Shown piece by piece: positions 35,061 to 43,346 of a stretch of DNA of 64,000 bases. The stretch is from assembly GCA_018228645.1 (NCBI GenBank), contig CP073693.1, positions 1,678,253 through 1,742,252 of the forward strand, written 5' to 3'. Both the position numbers and the translations under genes were made by a program. This stretch comes from Clostridiaceae bacterium Marseille-Q4143. Its GTDB lineage: Bacteria; Bacillota; Clostridia; Lachnospirales; Lachnospiraceae. Under the pieces are notes generated by a model. It was not told the origin of the DNA and did no database searches. It worked only from the letters and a program-made list of their open reading frames with translations. Position 1 is the first letter of the stretch. Each line of letters starts with the position of its first letter.

Positions 35061-35171
35061 TTTTTTCGAAAATCTTAAAGAAATCTTAATTTTTTGGACA
35101 CAAAATGGACACAAAGATTCGGTATCCTGTCACACGTAGTAAAAAATAAGCCTAACGAGGAGGAAAAGACT

Positions 35172-35510
35172 ATGAAAAAGAAATGGCTTGTATTATGCTG
35201 CGTAGGAATGTTAAGTGCATTTGCTATGACTGGATGCGGATCTTCCGCAGATACCACTGCTCCGGCTGAGGAGACCCAGGAGGTAGAAGATACCACAGAG
35301 GCAGAGGACACTACAGAAGCAGAAGATGCAACTGAGGAAGAGACTGCTGTAGAGGAGGAAACTCCGGCAGCAGGTGAGGAGACCGAGGAAGCAGCAGAGG
35401 ACGCTGATGCAGCAGATGCAGAAGCAGAGGATGCAACCGAGGAAAATGCAGCAGCTGATGATGCACAGGAAGAAGTTCCGGCAGAGGATGCTGAGGCAGC
35501 TCAGGAATAA
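35172..35510 (+). CDS. Highly acidic Glu/Ala/Thr-rich lipoprotein
   Basis: A 112-residue protein. The signal peptide ends in lipobox AMTGC with Cys22. The remaining 90 residues are low-complexity and very acidic, with imperfect repeats of EAEDTT/EAEDAT and no aromatic residues, suggesting an extended, disordered surface or spacer protein. AGGAGG lies before the ATG; the frame can be extended to 35094 but without a ribosome site. A terminator follows within 20 bp. Function unknown; possible roles are cation binding or wall spacing. Confidence 0.85.
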   Translation: MKKKWLVLCCVGMLSAFAMTGCGSSADTTAPAEETQEVEDTTEAEDTTEAEDATEEETAVEEETPAAGEETEEAAEDADAADAEAEDATEENAAADDAQEEVPAEDAEAAQE

Positions 35511-35523
35511 TAGAAAGAATAAG

Positions 35524-35556
35524 AAAGGGACCGCTTCGTATGGAGCGGTCCTTTTT
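35524..35556. terminator. Bidirectional terminator
   Basis: AAAGGGACCGCT pairs with AGCGGTCCTTTTT, with A-rich and T-rich flanks on either side. It serves the lipoprotein gene on the plus strand and the convergent reductase gene on the minus strand. Confidence 0.9.
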
Positions 35557-35568
35557 CAATATGTGTGA

Positions 35569-36492
35569 TTATTTACTGAGAATCTCTTCTTTTCTTTCCA
35601 GCAGTTCATTGGAGAGCAGCTGTTTTTCTACATTATCGAATCCAAGACGGTCGATGGTGCATGCAAAACGCTCGCCCGGTTTGCCCTGGTCACGGAACAG
35701 AAGAATAGCTTTCTCGATGACATCGAGAGCTTCCTCCTTGGAAGTGAATACTTTGTGGAGTGCTTTTCCATGGGAGATCTGTTTGCCCCAGCGTCCGCCG
35801 ATGTAGATCTTGAATCCATATTCTCCATCGGTGATGGAGTCGAAGCGGCAGTGTCCGACACAACGACCGCAGTTTTTACAGATATCTTTATCAATCTGCA
35901 TGACGCCGTCGACCAGTTTTGGAGCACCGTTGGGACAGGCTTCTGCTACAGAACATTTCTTACATCCTTTGCAGAGGGATGCATCATAGGTCGGAATTCT
36001 CTGACCGATAATACCCAGGTCATTTAAGTTTGGTTTTACACAGTTGTTGGGACATCCGCCCACTGCAATTTTAAATTTGTGCGGAAGTTTGTAAGCGCGG
36101 TATCCTTTGTAGAAACGTTTGTGGATTTCCTCGGAGAGTGCGAAGGAATCCAGAAGTCCATACTGGCAGGTGGTTCCTTTGCAGGATACAATCGGACGTA
36201 TCAGTGGACCGGTTCCTCCTGTTTCCAGACCTTCTTTTGCCAGATATTCCTGGAATGCGTCAATATTTTCATAGGGGATGCCCTGTACCTCCACGGTCTG
36301 ACGGGTAGTGAATGTAAGAATACCGTTTCCGAATTTTTCAGCGGCTTCTGCAAGACAGCGCTGCTGAGCAGCGGTTACCTTTCCATTGACAGTAATGACA
36401 CGGGCTGAGAAATTGTCGGTTCCCTTGTTGCTCAGAAATCCCATGCCTTTTAAGCGTTTTTCTTCCTCTTTGCTGACGGTTAATGTTGCCAC
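35569..36492 (-). CDS. Sulfite/nitrite reductase-like iron-sulfur protein (AsrC-like)
   Basis: A 307-residue protein with an N-terminal ferredoxin-like half domain (to about 75). Siroheme/4Fe-4S ligand motifs follow (SCKGTTCQYG and GGCPNNCVKP), then two ferredoxin clusters in CKGCKKCSVAEACP and CKNCGRCVGHC. This order matches AsrC/dissimilatory-type sulfite reductases. It likely reduces sulfite (or nitrite) with electrons from ferredoxin; asrA and asrB are absent. The start is GTG at 36492, with AAGGAGG upstream; the longer frame to 36663 runs into the divergent regulator. A LysR-type gene is transcribed divergently. Confidence 0.88.
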   Translation of the reverse strand: MATLTVSKEEEKRLKGMGFLSNKGTDNFSARVITVNGKVTAAQQRCLAEAAEKFGNGILTFTTRQTVEVQGIPYENIDAFQEYLAKEGLETGGTGPLIRPIVSCKGTTCQYGLLDSFALSEEIHKRFYKGYRAYKLPHKFKIAVGGCPNNCVKPNLNDLGIIGQRIPTYDASLCKGCKKCSVAEACPNGAPKLVDGVMQIDKDICKNCGRCVGHCRFDSITDGEYGFKIYIGGRWGKQISHGKALHKVFTSKEEALDVIEKAILLFRDQGKPGERFACTIDRLGFDNVEKQLLSNELLERKEEILSK

Positions 36493-36573
36493 GATGGTTC
36501 CTCCTTTTTTGTATGTACATTCACTATAGCACTTGTTGATATATTTGAAAAATGATATTATTTGATAGAAATA

Positions 36574-36588
36574 ATAGGTTTTACCTAT
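36574..36588. promoter_or_regulatory. LysR-type operator (ATAGGT-TTT-ACCTAT)
   Basis: A perfect inverted repeat, ATAGGT then TTT then ACCTAT. It fits the T-N11-A rule of LysR regulators and lies in the 118-bp gap between the divergent reductase and regulator genes. Confidence 0.7.
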
Positions 36589-36610
36589 AGATAAAAGAGA
36601 GGAAAAACAT

Positions 36611-37522
36611 ATGACTATTCGGCATCTGAATATATTTTTAGCCGTGGCAGAGTATGGTACCATGAGCGCGGCGGCGGAGCATCTTTATCTGTCTCAGCCG
36701 ACGGTGAGCCAGGCTGTTCGTGAGCTGGAGCAGCACTATCACTGTCTGTTATTTGAACGTCTGGGGAAGAAACTGTATCTGACTGATCAGGGAAGACTGC
36801 TGCTCGAAAAATCCCAGGAAGTGGTCATGCAGTTCCGGGAGCTGGAGGAAATTATGTGGAATCAGGGACAGACACCGGTGCTGAAGCTTGGCAGTACCCT
36901 GACGGTGGGAACCTGTCTGACGCCGAAGATCATTCTGGAGCTTGAGCAGGCGGTGCCGGGATTGGAAGTGCATTCCTTCGTGAGTAATACAGTGGAAATT
37001 GAGCAGAAGCTTCTGAAAGCGGAACTGGATGCAGTAGTTGTGGAAGGAGAGATTCATTCTCCGGATCTCATTGTGATTCCGATTATTGATGATTCGCTGG
37101 TGCTGACTGCGGGGGTGCATCATCCGTTTTACGAAAAAGAAATGCTGCATACGGAAGAACTGGATGGCGAGAGCTTTGCCATGAGAGAACAGGGAAGTGG
37201 AACAAGAAAGCTGTTTGAAGAATATACCGAACGGCACGGGTTGTCGATCAAAGTGACCTGGGAGGCGAACTGTCCGCGAACCATCATCAATGCGGTTCTT
37301 TATCATAAAGTATTGTCGGTGATGTCCCTGCGTCTTTTAAAACATGAGATACGGCATCAGCGCGTCCGGATTTTTTATAATGAACATAAAGAATGGGACC
37401 GGAAGTTCAAGCTGGTCTACCACAAAAATAAATTCCTGACGCCGGCCATTTATGAATTGGAAAAACTCCTCTGGCAGTATAAAACCATGGAACTGCCGGA
37501 GAAGTGGGGGGTGCTGCACTAA
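36611..37522 (+). CDS. LysR-family transcriptional regulator
   Basis: A 303-residue regulator with a winged helix-turn-helix at 1-60 (FLAVAEYGTMSAAAEHLYLS, QPTVSQAVRELE) and a LysR substrate-binding domain (about 90-295). The divergent neighbour is a sulfite-reductase-like gene, which suggests control of that gene in response to a sulfur or nitrogen metabolite, as with CysL or CbbR relatives; this is inference from context. AGAGGAAAA lies before the ATG. Confidence 0.92.
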   Translation: MTIRHLNIFLAVAEYGTMSAAAEHLYLSQPTVSQAVRELEQHYHCLLFERLGKKLYLTDQGRLLLEKSQEVVMQFRELEEIMWNQGQTPVLKLGSTLTVGTCLTPKIILELEQAVPGLEVHSFVSNTVEIEQKLLKAELDAVVVEGEIHSPDLIVIPIIDDSLVLTAGVHHPFYEKEMLHTEELDGESFAMREQGSGTRKLFEEYTERHGLSIKVTWEANCPRTIINAVLYHKVLSVMSLRLLKHEIRHQRVRIFYNEHKEWDRKFKLVYHKNKFLTPAIYELEKLLWQYKTMELPEKWGVLH

Positions 37523-37524
37523 AT

Positions 37525-38307
37525 TTACTCTCTCGCAATCACCTTCGGAATATGGTGCATATCCGCTGCGATGTCCGTAAAAGAACTGAAAAAGCTTCCG
37601 ATGATTTTTCGGGTGGAAGCAAGGCAGTAGAGGTCGAGCAGGGCGTCGTGCATGCCATCTATGCTGTCGCGGCGGAGGCAGCGGTTCTCATTGGAGAGAA
37701 TCCGTCCCGGGAATGCTTCCCGAAGCCGTTTCTCTTCTTCCATATCGTCGGTGGCCAAATAGAACATCGTCGCCGGATCAGCTTCCAGTTCCTGCTTCAT
37801 GGAACGGATAAAGGCATCCGTGGAGCTTTTGCCGATGGCAGGCTGGTTGTCTGTGCGGCGGATGTGCACGCCGACGCAGGAAGAACCGAAGCGGGAAGTG
37901 ATGCTGTCGATCCGTTTCTGAAGCCGATCGGTGGGAACGAAGAGGTGATAGTCTTCGGAGGGATAAAACCATTCCCAGGTAAAAATATATGTTTTTCCGG
38001 TAAGAGATGCCACATAATCTGGATCCAGACACCCATCGGAATTCCGGTGTGCCAGAATGGTTTCGTTGGTCAGATAATTTTTTGCCGTCTTCTGGTGAAA
38101 GAGCTTTCGCGGATCAGCCACGGAATGAATGCTGGTGATTTTAAATTCGGTCACCGGCTGAAATAATGACTCAAAGGGGCAATTCAGCTCTGCATTGCAG
38201 TTCCACAGAATCTGAAGCTTTTCTTTCCGTTCCCGGGCCAGTTTCCATCCGGAATTAATCACCCGCATTCTATTGCATAAACCGCCGGAAGGTTGTATGA
38301 TTATCAT
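37525..38307 (-). CDS. Fucosyltransferase-like glycosyltransferase
   Basis: A 260-residue protein with IQPSGGLCNRMRVI at the N terminus and GVHIRRTDN near residue 145; the latter (HxRRxD) is the GDP-binding motif of alpha-1,6/alpha-1,2 and O-fucosyltransferases (NodZ/FUT8-like). It probably transfers fucose or a related deoxysugar onto a surface glycan. It is convergent with the LysR gene (3 bp apart) and divergent from the glycosyltransferase at 38363, marking the left edge of the polysaccharide locus. Confidence 0.78.
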   Translation of the reverse strand: MIIIQPSGGLCNRMRVINSGWKLARERKEKLQILWNCNAELNCPFESLFQPVTEFKITSIHSVADPRKLFHQKTAKNYLTNETILAHRNSDGCLDPDYVASLTGKTYIFTWEWFYPSEDYHLFVPTDRLQKRIDSITSRFGSSCVGVHIRRTDNQPAIGKSSTDAFIRSMKQELEADPATMFYLATDDMEEEKRLREAFPGRILSNENRCLRRDSIDGMHDALLDLYCLASTRKIIGSFFSSFTDIAADMHHIPKVIARE

Positions 38308-38362
38308 TGAATTACCTCGCTTATACTAAAGTTAAAAAGAGTATAGCACAGAAAGGCCAGGA

Positions 38363-39571
38363 ATGAAAGTTTTACAGATCAGCACCGTATGCGGCAGCGG
38401 CAGCGTAGGGCGCATTACTGTGGATATTTATCATACATTGGAAAAACAGGGAGATGACTGCCTCATTGCCTATGGCAGAAGAACCGCGCCGAAAGGTGTA
38501 CATGCATTTTGCTTTGGCTCTCCGGTCAGCATGGGAATTCATGTGTTGTCTACGTTTTTTAAGGGCGAACATGGATTCGCATCGGCATCAGCTACCAGAA
38601 AACTGATCCGTAAGATCGAGGAATGGAATCCGGACGTGATTCAGCTTCACAACATTCATGGATTTGTCCTGCAGACGGAACTCTTATTTGACTATCTGAA
38701 AAAAGCGGGAAAGCCGGTGGTGTGGACCCTTCACGACTGCTGGCCTTACACCGGGCACTGTGCGTTCTATGATTATAACAACTGTGGACAGTGGCGGGAT
38801 GGATGCAAAGACTGCAAAGAGTATCGAAATACTTATCCTTATGCATTATTTAAAAATAATACGGCGAACAATTATAAAAGAAAAAAGGCGGCATTTACCG
38901 GTGTGGCGAACCTTACCATTGTGACGCCCTCCCGATGGCTGGCGGACGAAGTGAAACAGTCTTTCTTAAAAGACTATCCAGTACAGGTCATTCCTAATGG
39001 GGTAGATCAGGCGATTTTCCGGCCAACAGAAAATGATCTCCGGAAAAAACTGGGGTTGGAGCATAGTTTTGTGATTCTCGGTGTAGCCAATGTGTGGGAG
39101 CGGCGGAAAGGACTATCTTATTTCTGCGGGCTTGCGAAAAAACTGCCGGAAGACTGTAAGATCATTTTGATTGGATTAAACGAAAAGCAGATCAGGGAAC
39201 TGCCAGAAGAGATCATTGGCATCACCCGGACGGAAAATGCGGAAGAACTGGCTGGATACTATTCCATGGCAGATGTGTTTGTCAATGCCACGCTGGAGGA
39301 TAATTTTCCGACCACCAATCTGGAGGCATTATCCTGCGGAACGCCGGTCATTACCTTTGAGACCGGAGGAAGCCCGGAGAGTCTCGATAAGACCTGTGGC
39401 CGGGTGGTGAGAAAAGGAGATGCAGAGGCATTGCGGCAGACAATCCTTGCCGAACGGGAGCATCCCATGAGAAAAGAAGACTGCCTTACGAGGGCGGTAC
39501 AATATGAGAAAAATGACCGTTTTATGGAATATGCAGCGCTGTATCACAGGCTGTGGGGTCAGGGAGAATAG
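38363..39571 (+). CDS. GT4-family glycosyltransferase
   Basis: A 402-residue GT-B enzyme. The N-terminal VLQISTVCGSGSVGRI and the C-terminal Glycos_transf_1 domain with VTPSRWLADEV, NGVDQAIF, GVANVWERRKG and EALSCGTPVITFETGG place it with WcaC/PimA-like transferases. Nucleotide-sugar donor unknown. Stop and next start adjoin (TAGATG), so it is in one operon with the following GT2 gene. Confidence 0.92.
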   Translation: MKVLQISTVCGSGSVGRITVDIYHTLEKQGDDCLIAYGRRTAPKGVHAFCFGSPVSMGIHVLSTFFKGEHGFASASATRKLIRKIEEWNPDVIQLHNIHGFVLQTELLFDYLKKAGKPVVWTLHDCWPYTGHCAFYDYNNCGQWRDGCKDCKEYRNTYPYALFKNNTANNYKRKKAAFTGVANLTIVTPSRWLADEVKQSFLKDYPVQVIPNGVDQAIFRPTENDLRKKLGLEHSFVILGVANVWERRKGLSYFCGLAKKLPEDCKIILIGLNEKQIRELPEEIIGITRTENAEELAGYYSMADVFVNATLEDNFPTTNLEALSCGTPVITFETGGSPESLDKTCGRVVRKGDAEALRQTILAEREHPMRKEDCLTRAVQYEKNDRFMEYAALYHRLWGQGE

Positions 39572-40318
39572 ATGAATACATTTCCAAAAGTATCGGTAGT
39601 AACCACTACCTATAATGATATTGAAAATCTGAAGCGGATTTTCGCAGAGGTGAAAAAACAGACCTATCCGAATATCGAGCACATTATTGTGGACGGCGGG
39701 TCCACGGACGGCACGGTGGATCTTTTAAAAGAACTGGAAGAAAAAGAGCCGGGCCGCATTTCCTGGATGTCGGAAAAGGACAATGGTATCTACGATGCCA
39801 TCAATAAAGGTATCCGCATGGCAACAGGTGAGATTGTGGGCTGCTGTTTTGACCGGTATGCAGATGAGGGCGTACTCATGCGTATGGTGGAGATCATGGA
39901 AAAAGAGGGCACGGATGGCGTGCATGGAGATCTCTGCTATATGGATGGTGACCGGATCGTCCGGAAATGGCATCAGGGTCAGGGTGTAATTCGAAGCGGC
40001 TGGATGCCGGGACATCCGACCTTGTATTTGAAAAAAGAGGTTTACGACAGGTTCGGTCTGTACCGGACAGATTACCGGATTTCCGGGGATTATGAGTTTA
40101 TGGTCCGCATTTTATACCGGAAAGAGGTAACACTTTCTTATTTACCGGAAATACTGATTTATATGTCCCATGGCGGTACCAGCACCAACAGTCTGGGGGC
40201 CTATGTGGAATCTATGATGGAAGGACACCGGGCGCTGGTGGAAAATCATGTTCCTTTTGCATGGGTAACGGATCTGTGCAGGGTAGTGCGGGTGCTGTCA
40301 CAGTTTGTCATCCGGTAA
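39572..40318 (+). CDS. GT2-family glycosyltransferase
   Basis: A 248-residue GT-A enzyme: VSVVTTTYNDIENLKRIF, HIIVDGGSTDGTVDLL and SEKDNGIYDAINKGIRMA are typical of WcaA-like GT2 proteins acting in exopolysaccharide synthesis. The usual DxD after the second block reads CFDRYADE here. Translation is probably coupled to the preceding gene. Confidence 0.92.
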   Translation: MNTFPKVSVVTTTYNDIENLKRIFAEVKKQTYPNIEHIIVDGGSTDGTVDLLKELEEKEPGRISWMSEKDNGIYDAINKGIRMATGEIVGCCFDRYADEGVLMRMVEIMEKEGTDGVHGDLCYMDGDRIVRKWHQGQGVIRSGWMPGHPTLYLKKEVYDRFGLYRTDYRISGDYEFMVRILYRKEVTLSYLPEILIYMSHGGTSTNSLGAYVESMMEGHRALVENHVPFAWVTDLCRVVRVLSQFVIR

Positions 40319-40333
40319 GATCTGTGGTACAAT
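40305..40333 (+). promoter_or_regulatory. Internal promoter in the polysaccharide locus
   Basis: TTGTCA (40305-40310) and TACAAT (40328-40333), spacer 17 nt; the -35 lies inside the end of the preceding gene. It would drive 40370 onward. Confidence 0.7.
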
Positions 40334-40369
40334 AAAGGGTAGTGAACCTAATCAGGAGAAGAAAAAAGT

Positions 40370-41059
40370 ATGAAAAAACTTGTAATTATTCCGGCTTTCA
40401 ATGAGAGTGGGAGTATTTTGCGGGCAGTACAGGATATAAAAGAACACGCGCCGGGTTTTGATTATGTGGTCATCAACGACTGTTCTACAGATGATACGCT
40501 GCAGGTATGCCAGAAAAACGGATTGAATCATGTGAATCTTTCCGTGAATCTTGGCATTGGCGGAGCGGTGCAGACGGGATACCTTTACGGCTGTCAGAAC
40601 CATTATGACGTGGCAGTGCAGTTTGATGGGGATGGACAGCACGATGCGGCTTATCTCGAGCAGATGGCGGAAGAACTGGTGCGAACAGGCAGTGATATGG
40701 TCATCGGCTCCCGCTTTATTGAGAAAGAAGGATTCCAGTCTTCCGGATTGCGGAGAGTGGGCATCCGGTATTTTTCCACCCTGATCCGTCTGGTGACCGG
40801 GGCGAGAGTGACAGATCCCACATCCGGCATGCGGATGGTGAACCGGGATGTCATGAAGATTTATGCGGAGAATTATCCGAAAGACTATCCGGAACCGGAG
40901 AGTGTGGTGGCGATTCTTCGGAAAAAGAAGAAAGTAACGGAGCTTCCGGTGATTATGAGGGAGAGAGAAGAGGGAACTTCCTCTATTGCAGGACCGAAAT
41001 CCGCTTATTATATGATAAAAGTAACCCTTGCAATTTTTATGGAAATCTTAAGACGCTAG
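40370..41059 (+). CDS. DPM1-like GT2 glycosyltransferase
   Basis: A 229-residue GT2 enzyme resembling dolichyl/polyprenyl-phosphate mannosyltransferases: LVIIPAFNESGSI, VVINDCSTDDT, VQFDGDGQHD (DxD) and DPTSGMRMVN. It probably makes a polyprenyl-phosphate-linked sugar used by membrane transferases encoded downstream. AGGAG lies before the ATG. Confidence 0.93.
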   Translation: MKKLVIIPAFNESGSILRAVQDIKEHAPGFDYVVINDCSTDDTLQVCQKNGLNHVNLSVNLGIGGAVQTGYLYGCQNHYDVAVQFDGDGQHDAAYLEQMAEELVRTGSDMVIGSRFIEKEGFQSSGLRRVGIRYFSTLIRLVTGARVTDPTSGMRMVNRDVMKIYAENYPKDYPEPESVVAILRKKKKVTELPVIMREREEGTSSIAGPKSAYYMIKVTLAIFMEILRR

Positions 41060-41075
41060 AGAGGAGAGTGGGATT

Positions 41076-41480
41076 ATGATGACACTGAAACTTCAGATCG
41101 TCATTGCAATTGCCATTCTGGCGATTCTGGCGGTTCTGGTTAATATGATACGGAAACGGAGCCTGGAGCTGAAATATGCACTGGTCTGGATGATGGTGCT
41201 GGCGGCACTGTTGATCTTTGACTGTGCTCCGGTACTTTTAAATATCGTATCGAATTTTCTGGGAATCTATGCACCGGTAAACATGATCTTCTTTCTGGGA
41301 TTTTGTTTTTCGCTGTTGATTATATTTTCGCTGACAGTAGCGCTGTCCCGTCTGTCCAACAGTGTGCGGACACTGGATCAGATGGTGGCACTGAATGAAA
41401 AAAGACTGCAGGACCTTGAGCAGGAACTGAAAAAGGAGAAGGAAAAAAATGAAGAAAAAACTGATCATCACAGGATGTAA
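41076..41480 (+). CDS. DUF2304 membrane protein
   Basis: A 134-residue protein with three hydrophobic helices (about 5-25, 35-52, 68-92) and a charged, Glu/Lys-rich C-terminal helix. DUF2304 proteins are encoded directly after DPM1-like transferases in many polysaccharide loci and are thought to help them in the membrane. AGGAGAG precedes the ATG. The last 32 bp overlap the rhamnose reductase gene. Confidence 0.85.
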   Translation: MMTLKLQIVIAIAILAILAVLVNMIRKRSLELKYALVWMMVLAALLIFDCAPVLLNIVSNFLGIYAPVNMIFFLGFCFSLLIIFSLTVALSRLSNSVRTLDQMVALNEKRLQDLEQELKKEKEKNEEKTDHHRM

Positions 41481-42306
41481 CGGACAGCTTGGAAGAGCAA
41501 TCAATAAGGAACTGGCGCCCCACAGCGAGTATGAACTGGTGAATACCGATGTGGCAGAACTTGACATCACCGATATTGACAAAGTCATGGAGCTGGCAAG
41601 AGAGGTAAAACCCTATGCAATCCTGAACTGTGCTGCATTTACCAATGTAAACGGATGCGAGACTGCCGGTGACATCGTATGGAAAATCAATGCATTAGGA
41701 CCGAGAAACTTAAGTATCGCATCAACGGAAGTCGGCGCAAAGATGCTTCATATTTCTACGGACTATGTCTTCGACGGACACGGAACCAGACCCTACACCG
41801 AATTCGATACTCCGGATCCCCAGAGTGCTTACGGTGTGACAAAACTGGCTGGTGAGAAATTCGTACAGCAGTTTGCAAAAGAGTTCTTCATCATCCGTAC
41901 TGCATGGCTCTACGGCGATGGCAATAACTTTGTAAAAACCATGCTGAAACTGTCCGAAAACCATGACGTGGTCCGCGTGGTGAAAGATCAGCTGGGAACT
42001 CCGACCAGTGCAGCAGAGCTGGCAAAGGCTATGGCTTATCTGCTTCCGACGGAGAACTACGGCATTTTCCACGGTACCTGTGAAGGAGATACCAACTGGG
42101 CAGATTTCACGGACGAGATTTTCCGCCTGGCAGGAAAGAGCACCAAAGTTGACCATATTACCACGGAAGAGTATGTAAAAGACAACCCGGCATCTGCCAA
42201 TCGTCCGGCTTACTCGATTCTTGATAACTTCATGTTCCGTCTGACCGGAGATTTCCGTTTTGCAGACTGGCATGATGCCATTGAGGAATATATCCGCGGA
42301 CTGTAA
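41449..42306 (+). CDS. rfbD: dTDP-4-dehydrorhamnose reductase
   Basis: A 285-residue short-chain dehydrogenase: N-terminal TGCNGQLGRAI (NADPH Rossmann loop), STDYVFDG, and YGVTKLAGE with the catalytic Tyr-Lys pair. It catalyses the last step of dTDP-L-rhamnose synthesis. rfbA, rfbB and rfbC are not in the window. Its start overlaps the DUF2304 gene, with AAGGAGAAGG as ribosome site. It indicates a rhamnose-containing surface polymer. Confidence 0.94.
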   Translation: MKKKLIITGCNGQLGRAINKELAPHSEYELVNTDVAELDITDIDKVMELAREVKPYAILNCAAFTNVNGCETAGDIVWKINALGPRNLSIASTEVGAKMLHISTDYVFDGHGTRPYTEFDTPDPQSAYGVTKLAGEKFVQQFAKEFFIIRTAWLYGDGNNFVKTMLKLSENHDVVRVVKDQLGTPTSAAELAKAMAYLLPTENYGIFHGTCEGDTNWADFTDEIFRLAGKSTKVDHITTEEYVKDNPASANRPAYSILDNFMFRLTGDFRFADWHDAIEEYIRGL

Positions 42307-42314
42307 GGAAGAGA

Positions 42315-43274
42315 ATGATGGAAAGAGAAAAGAATGATATTTTGTATCTGGTAGTGCCCTGCTATAACGAGCAGGAAGTGCTTCCGGAGACTTCCAAAAG
42401 GCTGAAAGAAAAGATGGAAAGTCTCATGGAACGGAATCTGATTTCCAGAGACAGCCGGATTATGTTTGTAAATGATGGTTCCAAAGACCGTACCTGGTCC
42501 ATGATCGAAGAGCTTCATGAGCAGGACCCAATCTTTGCAGGAGTCAAGCTTTCCAGAAACAGAGGGCATCAGAATGCGCTGCTTGGCGGACTGATGACTG
42601 CCAAAGAGTATGCAGATATGACCATTTCCCTGGATGCAGATCTGCAGGATGATATCGACGTTATCGATCAGATGGTGGAAAAATATTATGATGGCTGTGA
42701 GATTGTCTATGGTGTGCGTTCCGCGCGTACGACAGATACCTTTTTCAAACGGTTCACAGCAGAGAGTTTCTATCATATGATCAGTATGATGGGCGGAGAG
42801 ATCGTTTTCAATCATGCAGATTATCGTCTCATGAGCAAACGTGCGCTGGAAGAGATGGCGAAGTATAAAGAAGTGAACCTGTTCCTCCGCGGTATCGTTC
42901 CCATGATCGGATTCAAGACGGATGTGGTGACTTATGAGCGCCATGAGCGTATGGCAGGAGAGTCCAAGTATCCGCTGAAGAAGATGCTGGCACTGGCTAT
43001 TGATGGTATTACATCCCTGTCCACGAAGCCGATCCGGTTTATTGTATTTCTGGGATTGTTTATCTTCCTGTGCAGCATCGGTATGCTGATCTATTCTCTG
43101 GTACAGCATTTTCTTGGACATACCAGTATCGGATGGACGTCCCTCATTGTATCCATCTGGGCCATCGGAGGCCTGCAGCTTCTGGCCATCGGTGTGATTG
43201 GTGAGTATATCGGCAAGATCTACCTAGAGACCAAAGCACGTCCGAGATATATTATTGAAAAAGTACTGAATTAG
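42315..43274 (+). CDS. GtrB/ArnC-like GT2 glycosyltransferase with membrane anchor
   Basis: A 319-residue GT2 with two C-terminal helices (about 235-260 and 272-295). VVPCYNEQEVLPETS, MFVNDGSKDRTW, SLDADLQDD (DxD) and SKYPLKKM are the marks of polyprenyl-phosphate glycosyltransferases. It makes an undecaprenyl-phosphate sugar that is flipped and used outside the cell, for example by the Gpi18-like proteins downstream. GGAAGAG precedes the ATG. Confidence 0.94.
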   Translation: MMEREKNDILYLVVPCYNEQEVLPETSKRLKEKMESLMERNLISRDSRIMFVNDGSKDRTWSMIEELHEQDPIFAGVKLSRNRGHQNALLGGLMTAKEYADMTISLDADLQDDIDVIDQMVEKYYDGCEIVYGVRSARTTDTFFKRFTAESFYHMISMMGGEIVFNHADYRLMSKRALEEMAKYKEVNLFLRGIVPMIGFKTDVVTYERHERMAGESKYPLKKMLALAIDGITSLSTKPIRFIVFLGLFIFLCSIGMLIYSLVQHFLGHTSIGWTSLIVSIWAIGGLQLLAIGVIGEYIGKIYLETKARPRYIIEKVLN

Positions 43275-43283
43275 TAAATGGTC

Positions 43284-43324
43284 GCCGGCAGGCGGAAAGA
43301 GGATTGCGTCTTTCGTCTGCCGGC
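43284..43324 (+). terminator. Intercistronic hairpin in the polysaccharide operon
   Basis: GCCGGCAG...AAAGA pairs with TCTTT...CTGCCGGC (about 15 bp with one bulge). No T tract follows, so it more likely protects mRNA or attenuates than terminates fully. Confidence 0.5.
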
Positions 43325-43346
43325 TTTGTATACAGGAGTTTATTTT

